Of a stretch of DNA of 47,943 nucleotides, positions 24,624 through 35,349 are shown in pieces (within the stretch, counting starts at the first letter, position 1; every line of letters starts with the position of its first letter). The position numbers were made by a program, and so were the translations under genes. The DNA comes from Planctomycetaceae bacterium (GTDB taxonomy: Bacteria; Planctomycetota; Planctomycetia; Pirellulales; PALSA-1355), in the NCBI GenBank assembly GCA_003153375.1, contig PLYM01000133.1:54149-102091 (forward strand). Reading direction: 5' to 3'. Below the pieces are notes generated by a model, which had not been told where the DNA came from, ran no database searches, and saw nothing but the letters and a program-made list of their open reading frames with translations.

Positions 24624-26417
24624 TCATTTTCGCGGCGCCGGCGCGCGTTCCAGGCGGCCTTGTGCTTGCATCGCGACGGGCTGCCGGTTGGCGTGTAGAC
24701 GAAGGATGCGGGCCAATTCGGCGATCGACGCGGGATCGCGATGAAGTTTTTCGTGCTTGGCGGGCACCAGCAGTTCGCTTTCGACGCCACAGATTCTCGC
24801 ACTCGAGACCGCGACCACGCCATCGCCCGGCTCTCGCAAGACCGTGCTGCCGCCGGTGCCGATGATCGAGTGCAACCGCACTCCGGGGTTGTATGGAGTC
24901 TGTTGCAATCCCAGTAATAGCGGGCTGGTGGGCTCGAGAAGATCGACCGATGTGGGACGAGAACGCGAGACCGACGGTTTGAAAACGTCCGCGTTGTCCT
25001 CCATCAGCTGCCGGTATTGGGCCTCTTCTTGGGGGTCATTGCTCACTAGGCTCGAGCCGATGCGCCCCGCCAGTCGTCGGCTCAGATTGCTGCCCTGATG
25101 CGGCGTGCCAATGAAGACCACGCTCGTAACCAGCGAGACGGGCTCGAAATAGAAGTCGCGCGCCAGTCTCATTTCCATCTGCGGTCCGGCTTGCACCTGG
25201 CTGAACGGCTGATCGGCAATCTGATTCCACATCAGATCGTATGAAGTCACCACTTGCATCTTCGCGATCAATCCGCCCAGGCTGTGCCCCACCAGCATCA
25301 TCTGGCCTAAAGCCGCGTCGGTCTGGTCCGGATCGTAGTACTTGCGAGCCAGCCGCAATCGGTCGCGCAGCTTCGCGGCCGAGTCCATCACGCCGCTGCC
25401 GGTGGGATAGCGAAAGACCCAAAACTGATAGCGCTCGTAGATATCGCTTTCGGCCATCAAGTCATTGGCCGTATCGACCCAGGTAATCGGATCCGAGTAG
25501 AGGCCGTGGATGAACACGACCGGAATCTTGCCGCGCTGATAGGGCTCTACCATGATGAGCTTGGGCTGGACCGAGGTGTCGCTCGGGGCGGTGAAGCCGC
25601 GCAGGTACTGCCTTGGCGATTCGCTCTCGGCGGCGGCATAGGGTGCGGTCAGGTCACGCGCCAGGGCCTGAGTCGATCCACTCCAAGATAGGGCATCGAA
25701 AACATGCGAATTGTAAAGCTCGAGGACACTGCCGCCCGGATCGACCCCGCTGGAGTTTGGATCGCCATTTCCGGCTGGCCGCAAGACCGCGGTCACCGCG
25801 AACGGCTGTTGCGGTCGAAAAAACAATTCGCCTGGCTTGTCGGCGACGCGCACTCCGACCAAGGGCATTCCCAATCCCGGCGTCGCATAGCGGCGAGAAA
25901 TATCGCTGCTCTCATGTGCGACCGCCGACTCCAAACGCGAAAAATCCGCGGGACGCCAGGCAAAGCCAAAATAACGGATGGGCACAAGCCGCGGGCCACC
26001 GTCATGGACCGCCAACTGCTTGCGCGGATCCAAGCGGCCGTAACGTTGGGCCGCATCAATTAGGCCAGCCAGGGCAAGATGGTACGCCTGCCACGCGGCT
26101 GAATCGGAGCCGTCGGTGCCCGTCATGACTCGCGCCGATTGCAGAGCGGCCTGGTAGTAGAGGTCCACGCATTGCTCGTCCTGGCGCCGATCCAAGTCGT
26201 CCGCTGCGGCGATCAACTGCTCGCTCTGAGCCGCCGTGGCCGCGATCAGCTCGGGTGACCAGGCGACGGAGGCACAAGGCGCGCTTGCTGAGACGGCGCG
26301 CAGAGTTACCGGCCGCGCCATCTCGTGGCTGCCCGAACGGCAGCCCAGCAAAGCGGCGCAGGCGAGAAGCAACGCCGCGACCAATCGGCGATTTGAACTT
26401 GTACCCTGGTGCTCCAT
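24624..26417 (-). CDS. Lipase-like alpha/beta-hydrolase lipoprotein
   Basis: 597 residues. A lipobox (LACAALLGC, Cys26) marks a lipid-anchored envelope protein. About residues 40-290 are a family-specific N-terminal region. The hydrolase part has VVFIHGLYSDPITW (oxyanion side, about 300-313), the nucleophile elbow GHSLGG with Ser379, and FIGTPHQGSN. A possible acid residue is in GDGVVAVSSA and the His in PAKHEKLHRD near the C-terminus. It resembles PGAP1/lipase-class esterases that act on lipids or acyl esters. ATG at 26417 is followed directly by a basic n-region. It is likely a single-gene unit. Confidence 0.85.
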   Translation of the reverse strand: MEHQGTSSNRRLVAALLLACAALLGCRSGSHEMARPVTLRAVSASAPCASVAWSPELIAATAAQSEQLIAAADDLDRRQDEQCVDLYYQAALQSARVMTGTDGSDSAAWQAYHLALAGLIDAAQRYGRLDPRKQLAVHDGGPRLVPIRYFGFAWRPADFSRLESAVAHESSDISRRYATPGLGMPLVGVRVADKPGELFFRPQQPFAVTAVLRPAGNGDPNSSGVDPGGSVLELYNSHVFDALSWSGSTQALARDLTAPYAAAESESPRQYLRGFTAPSDTSVQPKLIMVEPYQRGKIPVVFIHGLYSDPITWVDTANDLMAESDIYERYQFWVFRYPTGSGVMDSAAKLRDRLRLARKYYDPDQTDAALGQMMLVGHSLGGLIAKMQVVTSYDLMWNQIADQPFSQVQAGPQMEMRLARDFYFEPVSLVTSVVFIGTPHQGSNLSRRLAGRIGSSLVSNDPQEEAQYRQLMEDNADVFKPSVSRSRPTSVDLLEPTSPLLLGLQQTPYNPGVRLHSIIGTGGSTVLREPGDGVVAVSSARICGVESELLVPAKHEKLHRDPASIAELARILRLHANRQPVAMQAQGRLERAPAPRK

Positions 26418-26908
26418 GACCGCTGGCGGGGGCTCGATCCTTCGTGCCGAATGAGAAGTCGGCTATCAACCATCGCAAGGATACCACCCGAAACCCCGAT
26501 CCGCGGTTGGAACGAGCACGTTCGACGGATAATGGATGGTCGACCGCGCGCGTCACCCCGCTCAATTGACAGGATTGCTTGAGTCAACCAGATAGTCCGC
26601 GCGCTTGAGACAGACTCACCGCCGGCGAAAGCGCCCAATCGGCAAACCTTCCCTTTGGTTCTTTTCGGAGGCCACCGCGTGAGTGCCACAAGTCTGGGCA
26701 TGGGCAGGCGAGTTTCTACTCGCAAGAGGCTCGCGGGCGTACGATTTGTCGCCGTCTGGACGCGCTGAGGAAGTGGCCGAAGTTGCGATGGCTCATCGAA
26801 TTGCGTCGTCACGTTGCGCTCGGCGACACCATCGAGTCGGCCAAACGGTACGAACTTTGCTTTTGACTACCATTTGGCAAAAAAGGAAGCCCCTTTGGCG
26901 GCGCACCC
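26418..26908. other. Intergenic region upstream of phosphofructokinase
   Basis: 491 bp between divergent genes, with no supported gene of normal size. A 29-codon frame at 26679-26768 has GGAGG 7 nt before its GTG and codes a basic peptide (RRVSTRKRLAGVRFVAVW); this could be a leader peptide or chance. A TTGACA is found at about 26573 without a convincing -10. Confidence 0.35.
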
Positions 26909-28294
26909 ATGAAGCGGATCGGCATTCTCACGGCAGGTGGCGACACTCCAGCGCTCAATGCAACCATGCATGGCGTGGTGATGCGAGCCAACCAGTGCAA
27001 AGTCGAGGTCATTGGATTCATCAAGGGTTTTAGCAGCTTATTGAACCCGCGCGTGCCTCACGTGCGCCTGAATCCGCTGTTCACCACGATTCCGGATCTC
27101 GACCCCACGCGCGGTGGCACGGTGATCGGCGCTTCGCGAGACTATGTCGATCCCGGCGATCACACGACGATCCAGGAAGTGGCCGACCGCATCTCGCGGT
27201 TGCACGTTGACGGGTTGATCTGTATCGGCGGCGACGGCACGTTGAGCGGAATGCAGGCGTTTTGCGACTTCTTTCCGACCGCGTTGGCGCCCAAGACCAT
27301 CGACAACGATCTGGGACTCAACTATCGACACGAACCCGACGAATGGCAGCGCGAACCGTGCGAGGCCTCAGGCGGCCACCGTTATGTTCGCACTCCGCCG
27401 CGCAGCCGTTTCGACCTCAGTCAGCTCATTAACTACGTGACGCCCGGATTTGCGACGGCCGTCTACGTTTCGGCCACGGGTGTCGAACGCATTCGCACCA
27501 CGGCCGAGAGTCACCGCCGCATCGCGATCGTCGAAGTGATGGGTCGCCACTCCGGCTACCTGGCGCTGGGAGCAGCGTATGGCCAGCCCGACATCGTGCT
27601 CATTCCCGAGGCGCCGCTGAACGTCGATCGGCTCGTCGAAAGGATCGTGGAAATCTATGAATTGCAAAAAAACGTCGTGATCGTTTGTGCCGAAGGCGTG
27701 GTGGATGAAACCGGACGTGAACTAGGGGTGATTACCAACTCGACCGATCCGGCCGGCAATAAAATCTTCAGCAGCGCCGGCGACGCCTTGCGCCAGATCC
27801 TCATCGAACGACTCGGCGACACGTATTTTACGAGCAAGCGACGGAACGAATCGGCGCAGGCCGCCATCTTCACACGCAAGGTGGGACATACCCAGCGCGG
27901 CGGCCGGCCGGTCTACTTCGACCACTTTCACGCCGTCCAACTGGGCGGACACACGCTGGATTTGCTGCTAGAAGGCCACATGAACTCCGTGGCCATCTTG
28001 CAGCACGATCTCGACAAGGGCTTCTACGTCAGCGGAATCAACGCCAATGATTTTCGCGACCGCTGGGGCGTCATTCATGCCCGTCGCGTGCATCCGTCGT
28101 TTTACGATCCGGAGCGGCAGTCGCTGTCGCGCGTGGGAGTCGATTATCTCTCGCCAATTTTCGCCAACGCCCTGGGCACCGAGGATCTCGAATACGCCCG
28201 GCAGAATCTCTTCCGCCGCAGCAACCTGACCGAGCCCTACCACTCGGTCAATGTCGACGTCAACAAGCGAATCTGCTATCTCGATGCGTCCTAA
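26909..28294 (+). CDS. 6-phosphofructokinase family protein
   Basis: 461 residues, longer than E. coli PfkA (320). Conserved parts: ILTAGGDTPALNA at the N-terminus, GGDGT (107-111), PKTIDND (128-134) and MGRHSGY (211-217). Gly110 occupies the position that is Asp in most PPi-dependent enzymes, while Lys129 is the residue usually found in PPi-dependent and in some ATP-dependent (plant and trypanosomatid-type) enzymes. The phosphoryl donor is therefore uncertain, with ATP somewhat favoured. An insertion of about 40 residues after IDND (LNYRHEPDEWQREP and on) and an extended C-terminus are group features. It acts at fructose 6-phosphate in glycolysis. Confidence 0.9.
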   Translation: MKRIGILTAGGDTPALNATMHGVVMRANQCKVEVIGFIKGFSSLLNPRVPHVRLNPLFTTIPDLDPTRGGTVIGASRDYVDPGDHTTIQEVADRISRLHVDGLICIGGDGTLSGMQAFCDFFPTALAPKTIDNDLGLNYRHEPDEWQREPCEASGGHRYVRTPPRSRFDLSQLINYVTPGFATAVYVSATGVERIRTTAESHRRIAIVEVMGRHSGYLALGAAYGQPDIVLIPEAPLNVDRLVERIVEIYELQKNVVIVCAEGVVDETGRELGVITNSTDPAGNKIFSSAGDALRQILIERLGDTYFTSKRRNESAQAAIFTRKVGHTQRGGRPVYFDHFHAVQLGGHTLDLLLEGHMNSVAILQHDLDKGFYVSGINANDFRDRWGVIHARRVHPSFYDPERQSLSRVGVDYLSPIFANALGTEDLEYARQNLFRRSNLTEPYHSVNVDVNKRICYLDAS

Positions 28295-29028
28295 TGCAAC
28301 CGCGCCTCTGTTCGACCCGGCATGGGAGAACGTCGGGCGCGGCTGATTTTTCGTGCTGCTGCCGTTCGTCCTCCCGCCTCCGGTCTCCCGTTCATTATTT
28401 TTTTAAAGTGGCCTACAAACTCGCCTAGAAATCAGGCCAGCGTGTTCGCGATAATGCCTCGCAGTCGGTGGGCCAGAGTTGGCGCCTGAATGGCCGGGTC
28501 GTTAACGAGTGGCGCGACGGTCTACGTTCTTGGACCCCGCGTCGTTCCCAGCGTTCGCCCTGCGGCCCAAGTCAGCTCTCCGTCGAGAGGCGCGGGTTTT
28601 CGATCGAAACCCGCGCACCTTCGGCGGTCGTTGCATCATCGAGAAAGCCGCTTTAGCTGGGGAAGAGCGCCGTCGGCAGGGACAATGTCGGCGGAACTAA
28701 CGCAGCCCTGGTAATTACGGCGTTGTCCCGGCGCTGTTGCCATCGGCCGGGGGCCGAGGCCGCGTCTGCTACCTGTTCCTGGTTGATTTTTCAAGAACAC
28801 CGCCCCGGCCCAAACCGGTGGCAGTGGCGCCAAATTTTTATCACCTCACGATCGCCCTCGTGCGATTTCGCACGTCGCTCTGCGCGCCCGCCGTTCCTCG
28901 TCGTCTCTGAAATATTGGCCTCGCGATCGGCCCGCGGCCTTACTTAACGGCTGGCGAATGTGGACAATTGACAGTGAGCACGCCGACCCCGTTGCTCGCC
29001 CCGCGCTGTCGCTAAAAGGAATTCATTC
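28295..29028. other. Gene-free region before the ABC exporter operon
   Basis: 734 bp without a supported gene; short frames are Arg/Ser/Pro-rich. A perfect 10-bp palindrome GCGCGGGTTT-n7-AAACCCGCGC lies at 28590-28616 without a T-run, so it may be an operator or a repeat remnant rather than a terminator. A TTGACA at about 28964 could be the -35 of the exporter operon. Confidence 0.4.
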
Positions 29029-29777
<749 letters not shown>

Positions 29778-29781
<4 letters not shown>

Positions 29782-32294
29782 TGCTGCGGAGCTACACGTA
29801 CCGCGAGTTCATACGCCGTCCGGGTCGAACCTTGTTGACATTGGGCGGGATCGTCATTGGCGTGGCGGGCGTTTTTGCCATCGCGCTAACCGTCCACACG
29901 ACGCGGAACGCTTATCGGCAAATGTTCGCCGACCTGGCCGGTCGCGCCGAACTGGAAGTGGTGGCCGACGGCGGCGGTGGGTTCGATCCCGAAATCGCGG
30001 CCGGCCTCGCGGCCGTGCCGGGCGTCCGCTCAGCGCGCCCCGTGGTGCGCATGGTCGCCGGATTCGTGAGTGGATCCAATCCGCTGGGAGTGATGGTCGT
30101 GGGTGCCGACGCCTCGGCCGATGACGTTCTTGACCGCCTGGTTTCCGGCCGACGCATCGAAGCCGACGATGAGATTCTTCTGGTCGATAACTTCGCGAGG
30201 AGCTTGCACGTCGCCGAGCAGGCGACCGCGCGGCTGGTGACGCCTTCGGGCGTGAAGCGGTTTCGCGTCGTGGGCCTGGTCGAGCCCACGGGAATCGCCG
30301 GCTTCAATGGCGGGGCCGTGGTGTTCGTGTCGCTCCAAGCGGCGCGGCAATTGTTCAAGCTCTCTGGGCAAGTCACGGCGATCCCCATCGAATTGGTACC
30401 CGGAGCCGACGCCGAAGCGGTTCGAGCCACGATTGCCAGCCAACTTCCGGCGGGGATGTTGGTGCGATCGCCGGCTGCCCGTGGCGACCTGGCCCAACAC
30501 AGCCTGCTGGCCGCCGAGCAAGGACTTTCCGCGCTCTCGGCGGTTTCGGTCGTGGCGGGTGCGTTCGTGATTCTCAACTCCTTCCTGATGAGCCTTGGCG
30601 AGCGACGCCGACAGTTGGCGATCCTGCGCGCGATCGGAGTTACCAGTGGGCAGATTACGCGCTTGTTGCTGCGAGAGGCCTTGGTCTTGGGCGTCGTCGG
30701 CATGATCGTTGGCGTGGCTGTGGGTCTGGTGACTTCCATGTTGCTCGTGCAGGGCATGGAACGGCTGCTAGGCATTGAATTGCGCCACCTGGAACTTGCC
30801 CCGATGCCCTTCGTCGAGGCGGCATTGTTCGGTCCCGTCATGGCCCTTTTGGCCACGCTCGCTCCCTCGATTCGAGCCGCCAAACGGCCGCCCTTGGCCG
30901 ACTTGCTCGGGTTGCAAGCCAAGGGCAGCGACAGCATGGTCTCAAAAATGTCGCGACTCGGGCTGGCGGTCGGAATTGGATCGACGATTGGCGTGACCGC
31001 GTTCGTGATGGGATGGATTCCTCGCGAGGCCCAGAAATTCCTGGCGACTCCCCTGCTGTGCACCTTTCTCATCAGTGGCATTTTGCTGATGCCCACGCTG
31101 TATCCACGACTGGCTCGTGTGATGAGGCTGTTGTTTGGGCGACTGTGGGGCATCGAGGGACGGCTGGCCGCGCGGCAACTGGAGCGCAACGCCACCCGCA
31201 GCGGGTTGACGGCCGCCATCTTGTGCGTGGCGCTCGTGATTTCGATCTCGATGGGCCAGTCCATCCGCAACAGCATCCGCGACATCGAGGAGTGGTCGGA
31301 GCGCACTTTCACGGCCGATTACATGGTGCGCGGCTGTTTGCCCGAGTTGAGCTATTCGATTGGCGTGCAATTGCCCGAGTCGATGCACGATGAACTGGCC
31401 GCCATCAAAGGGGTGGAGAAGGTTCACGAGTTGAACTTGTTGCAGGTCAAGGCGGGCGGCGAGGACGTGGTCGTGCTGGCCCGATCGTTCGACGATCGCA
31501 CGGCGGCGACGCTCGACATCGCCGCGGGCGAGCGAGTCGCAGTGATCGAAGGGCTGTTTGCCGGCGACGCCGTGGTGGGCACCGCGCTCGCGCAGCGACT
31601 GAAGCTGCACATTGGAGACCGACTACCCTTGCGCACGCGAAAAGGCGAGCAGCATGTGCGCATCGCGGGCGAGGTGACCGAATATGTCGCTGGCGGGATG
31701 GCGCTGTACCTGGAGCGTAAGACGGCCAAGCGACTGTTCGACTTCGAAGGCGTCGACGTCTACATGGTCATGGCTCACAAGGAGTCCACGCTCGGCGTGG
31801 GCGAGGCGGTGCGTGCGTTTTGCGACAGTCGAGGTTTGATGTTCCAGTCCAACGCCCAGTTTCGCGAGCGCATTCGCCAGATGATGGGCGGCATCATCGG
31901 CTTTCTGTGGCTGCTGATGGCAGTGGTCTTTGTCGTCGCATCGTTGGGCATCGTGAATACCTTGACGATGAACGTCATGGAGCAGACACGAGAGATTGCC
32001 GTGCTGCGATCCGTGGCCATGCGGCGTAGCCAGATTCGATTGATGGTGCTGTATCAGGCGCTTAGCCTCAGCCTGTGCAGCCTGCCGCCGGGCGTCGCGA
32101 TGGGATTGCTCCTGGCATTTCTGATGAATCTTTCGACGCACGTGCTGTTGGGTCAGCCGGTCGAATTCCATGCCGAGGCCGGCTTTGTGCTCGGCTGTTG
32201 CGTTGCCTGTCTGCTCATTGGTTGGGCAGCGGCGTGGATTCCGGCTCGGCGCGCCTCGCGACTCGAGATCGTCGCAGCCTTGCAGTATGAGTAG
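29778..32294 (+). CDS. FtsX-type ABC transporter permease
   Basis: 838 residues, a double-length permease. The N-terminal helix (TLLTLGGIVIGVAGVFAIAL) is followed by a large periplasmic domain (about 45-245), then an FtsX-like three-helix block with the LGERRRQLAILRAIGVTSGQ coupling region. After a central membrane part and a second periplasmic domain comes a second FtsX block (about 710-838) with MEQTREIAVLRSVAMRRSQI. This duplicated layout is that of lipoprotein or antimicrobial-type exporters without an attached adaptor. No adaptor or outer-membrane gene is adjacent; cargo unknown. Confidence 0.92.
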
Positions 32295-32297
32295 CGA

Positions 32298-33749
32298 TTA
32301 CGTCGCCGAGATCGCGTCCGCGGGCGCATCGAGAGTGCCGGTGTCCGGCAGACTCGAGGCTCGAACGACGCGATTGCGTCCCATGCGTTTTGCGACCAGC
32401 AAGGCGTGGTCGGCCCGTTCCAACAGGGCGTGCATGTGGTCGTCGGGACCGGATCGCTCCGCCACGCCCAGACTGGCGGTCACTTGCACGGCCTGTCCTG
32501 CGACATGAATCGGATCGGCTAGCAAGGCGCGCCGCACGCGTTCGGCCAGGCCGTAGGCCCCCGCTTCATTCGCCTCGGGCACCACGATGCAGAATTCCTC
32601 GCCGCCATAGCGCGCCACGATGTCGGAGGGTCGACTTTCCTGCACCAGAATTCGGGCGATGACCTTGAGCACCGCGTCACCGGACAGGTGACCGTGCGTG
32701 TCGTTGATCGACTTGAATTCATCGACATCCAGCATCACGCACGACAATGTGCGTTCATGTCGGGTGCAACGACTCCATTCGCGTTCGAAGCGGTCCCACA
32801 GGCTGCGACGGTTGAGCACGCCGGTCAAAGGGTCAAGGCTCGACAGCTCGCGCATTTCCTGCTCTCTCTGCCGCGACTCCTCACGCTGCTGATCGACGTC
32901 GTTCAAAGCGCACGCGCTATACCACACGACGCGGCCAAACACCGCGACCGTCAGCACGGCATACACCGCGACTCCCGACGCGATCCCATACACCTCGAGT
33001 TGCTCGCCCTTGAGCAACAGCCATCCCAAGATGATCGGCAGCGCGGCCAGCCCGGGCAGCGCCGTTTTGACAAGCAGCCCACCGATGCGCTGCTTGCGGA
33101 ATGGCGCGGTCAATTCGAAATCGTCGCGGGCATAGAGCATCACGACGCTCAAGAGAAGAAAATTCACCGCGGTCTGCGGCGCCATCGACCCGTAGTTGTC
33201 GAACGAATAGACGGCCGTCGAACCATAGAAATAGCTGACAATGATATAGAGCGAAATCAGCAGCGTCGCCAACATCAAGCACTGCGCTGCGCGCCGCGCG
33301 ATGATGCTGGGAGAAACCAGCCAAAACAATGCCGCCCCCAACGTCTGAAAGCTGACCGTGGCCAACACCGACATCCGGCCGCGTATGCCAAGCGACGTGT
33401 CATCGTGGTAGAACAGCTCGTCGATGCCAAGATTGGAATGAAAGATCAATTCCGCCAGGGTTAACGTTGCGGCGAGCACGACGAACAGTCCGCACAGGCG
33501 CACGGCCAGATCACGCCACCAGCGGCGGCAGTCCTGGAAGATCCACAGCGCCATGCCGGCCACGATGAACAGCAGCGCCGCGTTGACCTTCATTCCGCGC
33601 GGTCCGAGCAATACCAGGCGCGGCACGACCGCGTGAAGGGACCACGCCAAGAGAACCGCCGCGCTAATCAGCATGACCGCGGAAGCGGCATACGAGACGA
33701 TGCGCGGGGGACGAGATGACAACAACGGTAGCTCGGTTGGGCACGTCAA
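32298..33749 (-). CDS. Diguanylate cyclase (GGDEF) with polytopic membrane sensor
   Basis: 483 residues from TTG at 33749, which has GGAGG 6 nt upstream; the frame is open further but upstream codons are Arg-rich and not protein-like. About residues 20-275 contain eight or so transmembrane helices, a membrane sensor of unknown ligand. After a short coiled linker the GGDEF domain (about 300-460) has an active GGEEF (382-386) and an inhibitory RxxD site (Arg373-Asp376) exactly five residues upstream. It should make cyclic di-GMP with product feedback. Divergent from the lipoprotein gene at 34058; its 3' end lies 3 bp from the end of the convergent ABC permease. Confidence 0.9.
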   Translation of the reverse strand: MTCPTELPLLSSRPPRIVSYAASAVMLISAAVLLAWSLHAVVPRLVLLGPRGMKVNAALLFIVAGMALWIFQDCRRWWRDLAVRLCGLFVVLAATLTLAELIFHSNLGIDELFYHDDTSLGIRGRMSVLATVSFQTLGAALFWLVSPSIIARRAAQCLMLATLLISLYIIVSYFYGSTAVYSFDNYGSMAPQTAVNFLLLSVVMLYARDDFELTAPFRKQRIGGLLVKTALPGLAALPIILGWLLLKGEQLEVYGIASGVAVYAVLTVAVFGRVVWYSACALNDVDQQREESRQREQEMRELSSLDPLTGVLNRRSLWDRFEREWSRCTRHERTLSCVMLDVDEFKSINDTHGHLSGDAVLKVIARILVQESRPSDIVARYGGEEFCIVVPEANEAGAYGLAERVRRALLADPIHVAGQAVQVTASLGVAERSGPDDHMHALLERADHALLVAKRMGRNRVVRASSLPDTGTLDAPADAISAT

Positions 33750-34057
33750 GGTGTTCCTCCTACGCCACTGAACGACTGCCCCGTCGCTATCAGCAATCAA
33801 TGCATGAAAACATAGGTTACCTACCGTGCATGGCCAACTTTTCAGCCGCCTGTTCGGTCGTTTTCGAAAATCGGAGGTCGCGCGGTGGTCGGCGCTTCGT
33901 GATCGGTGACGTGGACAGCAAGCTGACCACGCCTGACATTTGCCACTGCTAGCATCCGAGAATCGCGGCAGACGGCAAACTTTGCCTGAGCCGCGCAGGC
34001 GGAACATCCGATCTAATCGATAGGGATTTTCAGGCTTCCGGGCTTGAGAGCGCGGGA
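33750..34057. other. Divergent promoter region
   Basis: 308 bp between the diguanylate cyclase and lipoprotein genes. It includes a short palindrome TAGGTTACCTA near 33813. No clear -10/-35 pair or gene is visible. Confidence 0.35.
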
Positions 34058-35155
34058 ATGACCAGTCAGCACTCCAGGCCGAAACGCAGCGACGCACCGC
34101 GCGCACGGTATGTGCTGAGCCTGGCCGCGCTCGTAATCGTTGGCATGGGTGGCGGTTGCGCTCATTTGCGACTCGAGCGCAACACCATCAGCCAAGGCAG
34201 CACCCTCACCGAACTGCAATACAAGCAGGTGCTCGACAACCTGGCGATGTTCGCCTGCGTTCCCGACTCGCTGGCGTGGCACATCAAACTCACGGGCGGG
34301 GTGATTCAGGTCGCCGATCAAGGCTCCGGCTTCCTTGGCGGCAACTTGGGAGGTCCGGGCACCGTAGCGCCTAACTTTGGCTTGCAGCGCAACATCCTCA
34401 ATCAGTGGAACGTCGATCCCGTGACCGACTCGGACGAATTGGAACTGTTGCAACTGGCCTATCGCAAGGCCGTCGATCCGGCGGACGCCGACGGTTCGAT
34501 TCGTCGCGAGATGTATGGGAAGATCGGCGAACTCTCGACGAACTACCACATCGCGCTGTCGCGCGAAGTGGTTTCGGATCTGATCGAGGTCACCAAGCTC
34601 CATGCTCGCCCGGCGGAACTGCCGCGGTTGGAAAAGCTTCAGGCGGGCATTGAGAACCTTTATGCGCAAATCGAGGAACTCAGCGAAAAGGCCCAGGCCT
34701 ATGAACCCGACCACGCTCAGGCCGGCAGTGGCGAAACAACCACAAAGCTTGAGTTCCTCAAGGATGAGGCCATTCGACTGACCAGTGAGATCGGCCATAG
34801 CTCGACCGAGCCGGCCCGGTCGTTTCGCCATCCGGGCCGCAACGCCGGCCTGATCGAGCAGGCGCAAGGCAAGATCGAAGGCCTGCTCAAACTCAGCGAA
34901 ATTCCTCCCGACGGCGCGAATCCATTCTCGATGTGCTGGTTGCACCAAGGTGGCCGCAAGGACGTTCCGCCGTGTGCTTGCCTGGTGGGTCGCTATCGCG
35001 GTTGCGGCTGCGAATGCTTTGTGTGGGTCACGCCCGATCACATGAAAGAGTTTCGCGACTTCACGCTCATCGTCCTGAGTTTGGCTCCGTCAACCGCTCA
35101 GGATATGGCCGCTGCGCCCGCTGGATTGGGCGCTGCGAACAGTCCCAACTTCTAG
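34058..35155 (+). CDS. Uncharacterised lipoprotein (365 aa)
   Basis: A lipoprotein signal (YVLSLAALVIVGMGGGC, Cys about residue 34) follows a basic N-terminus. The mature part has an LTELQYKQVLDNLAMFA region, a Gly-rich stretch (GSGFLGGNLGGPGTVAPNFG), a coiled-coil-prone segment (LEKLQAGIENLYAQIEELSE, about 190-210), and a Cys-rich patch (PPCACLVGRYRGCGCECFVW, about 307-326) that may form disulfides. From memory, the pattern resembles planctomycete-specific lipoproteins that recur in many copies per genome. No enzyme motif. Function unknown. Confidence 0.75.
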   Translation: MTSQHSRPKRSDAPRARYVLSLAALVIVGMGGGCAHLRLERNTISQGSTLTELQYKQVLDNLAMFACVPDSLAWHIKLTGGVIQVADQGSGFLGGNLGGPGTVAPNFGLQRNILNQWNVDPVTDSDELELLQLAYRKAVDPADADGSIRREMYGKIGELSTNYHIALSREVVSDLIEVTKLHARPAELPRLEKLQAGIENLYAQIEELSEKAQAYEPDHAQAGSGETTTKLEFLKDEAIRLTSEIGHSSTEPARSFRHPGRNAGLIEQAQGKIEGLLKLSEIPPDGANPFSMCWLHQGGRKDVPPCACLVGRYRGCGCECFVWVTPDHMKEFRDFTLIVLSLAPSTAQDMAAAPAGLGAANSPNF

Positions 35156-35349
35156 GGGATCGGCTCGCGGCGCGGGCAACGCGGGGACGGTCCACGACCT
35201 CGAGGCCGCTTGCCGCTGGCCGTGCATTCAGGCCAGCCTAAGCCCGACGGCCGTGGCTGATTTTTTGCTCGCATTTCGCGACCATCATGGCCACAATGCT
35301 CAGTGGCAGTAGCAGGATCACTTAGCAGGCGCCCTGTGAGAGGCTCCCG

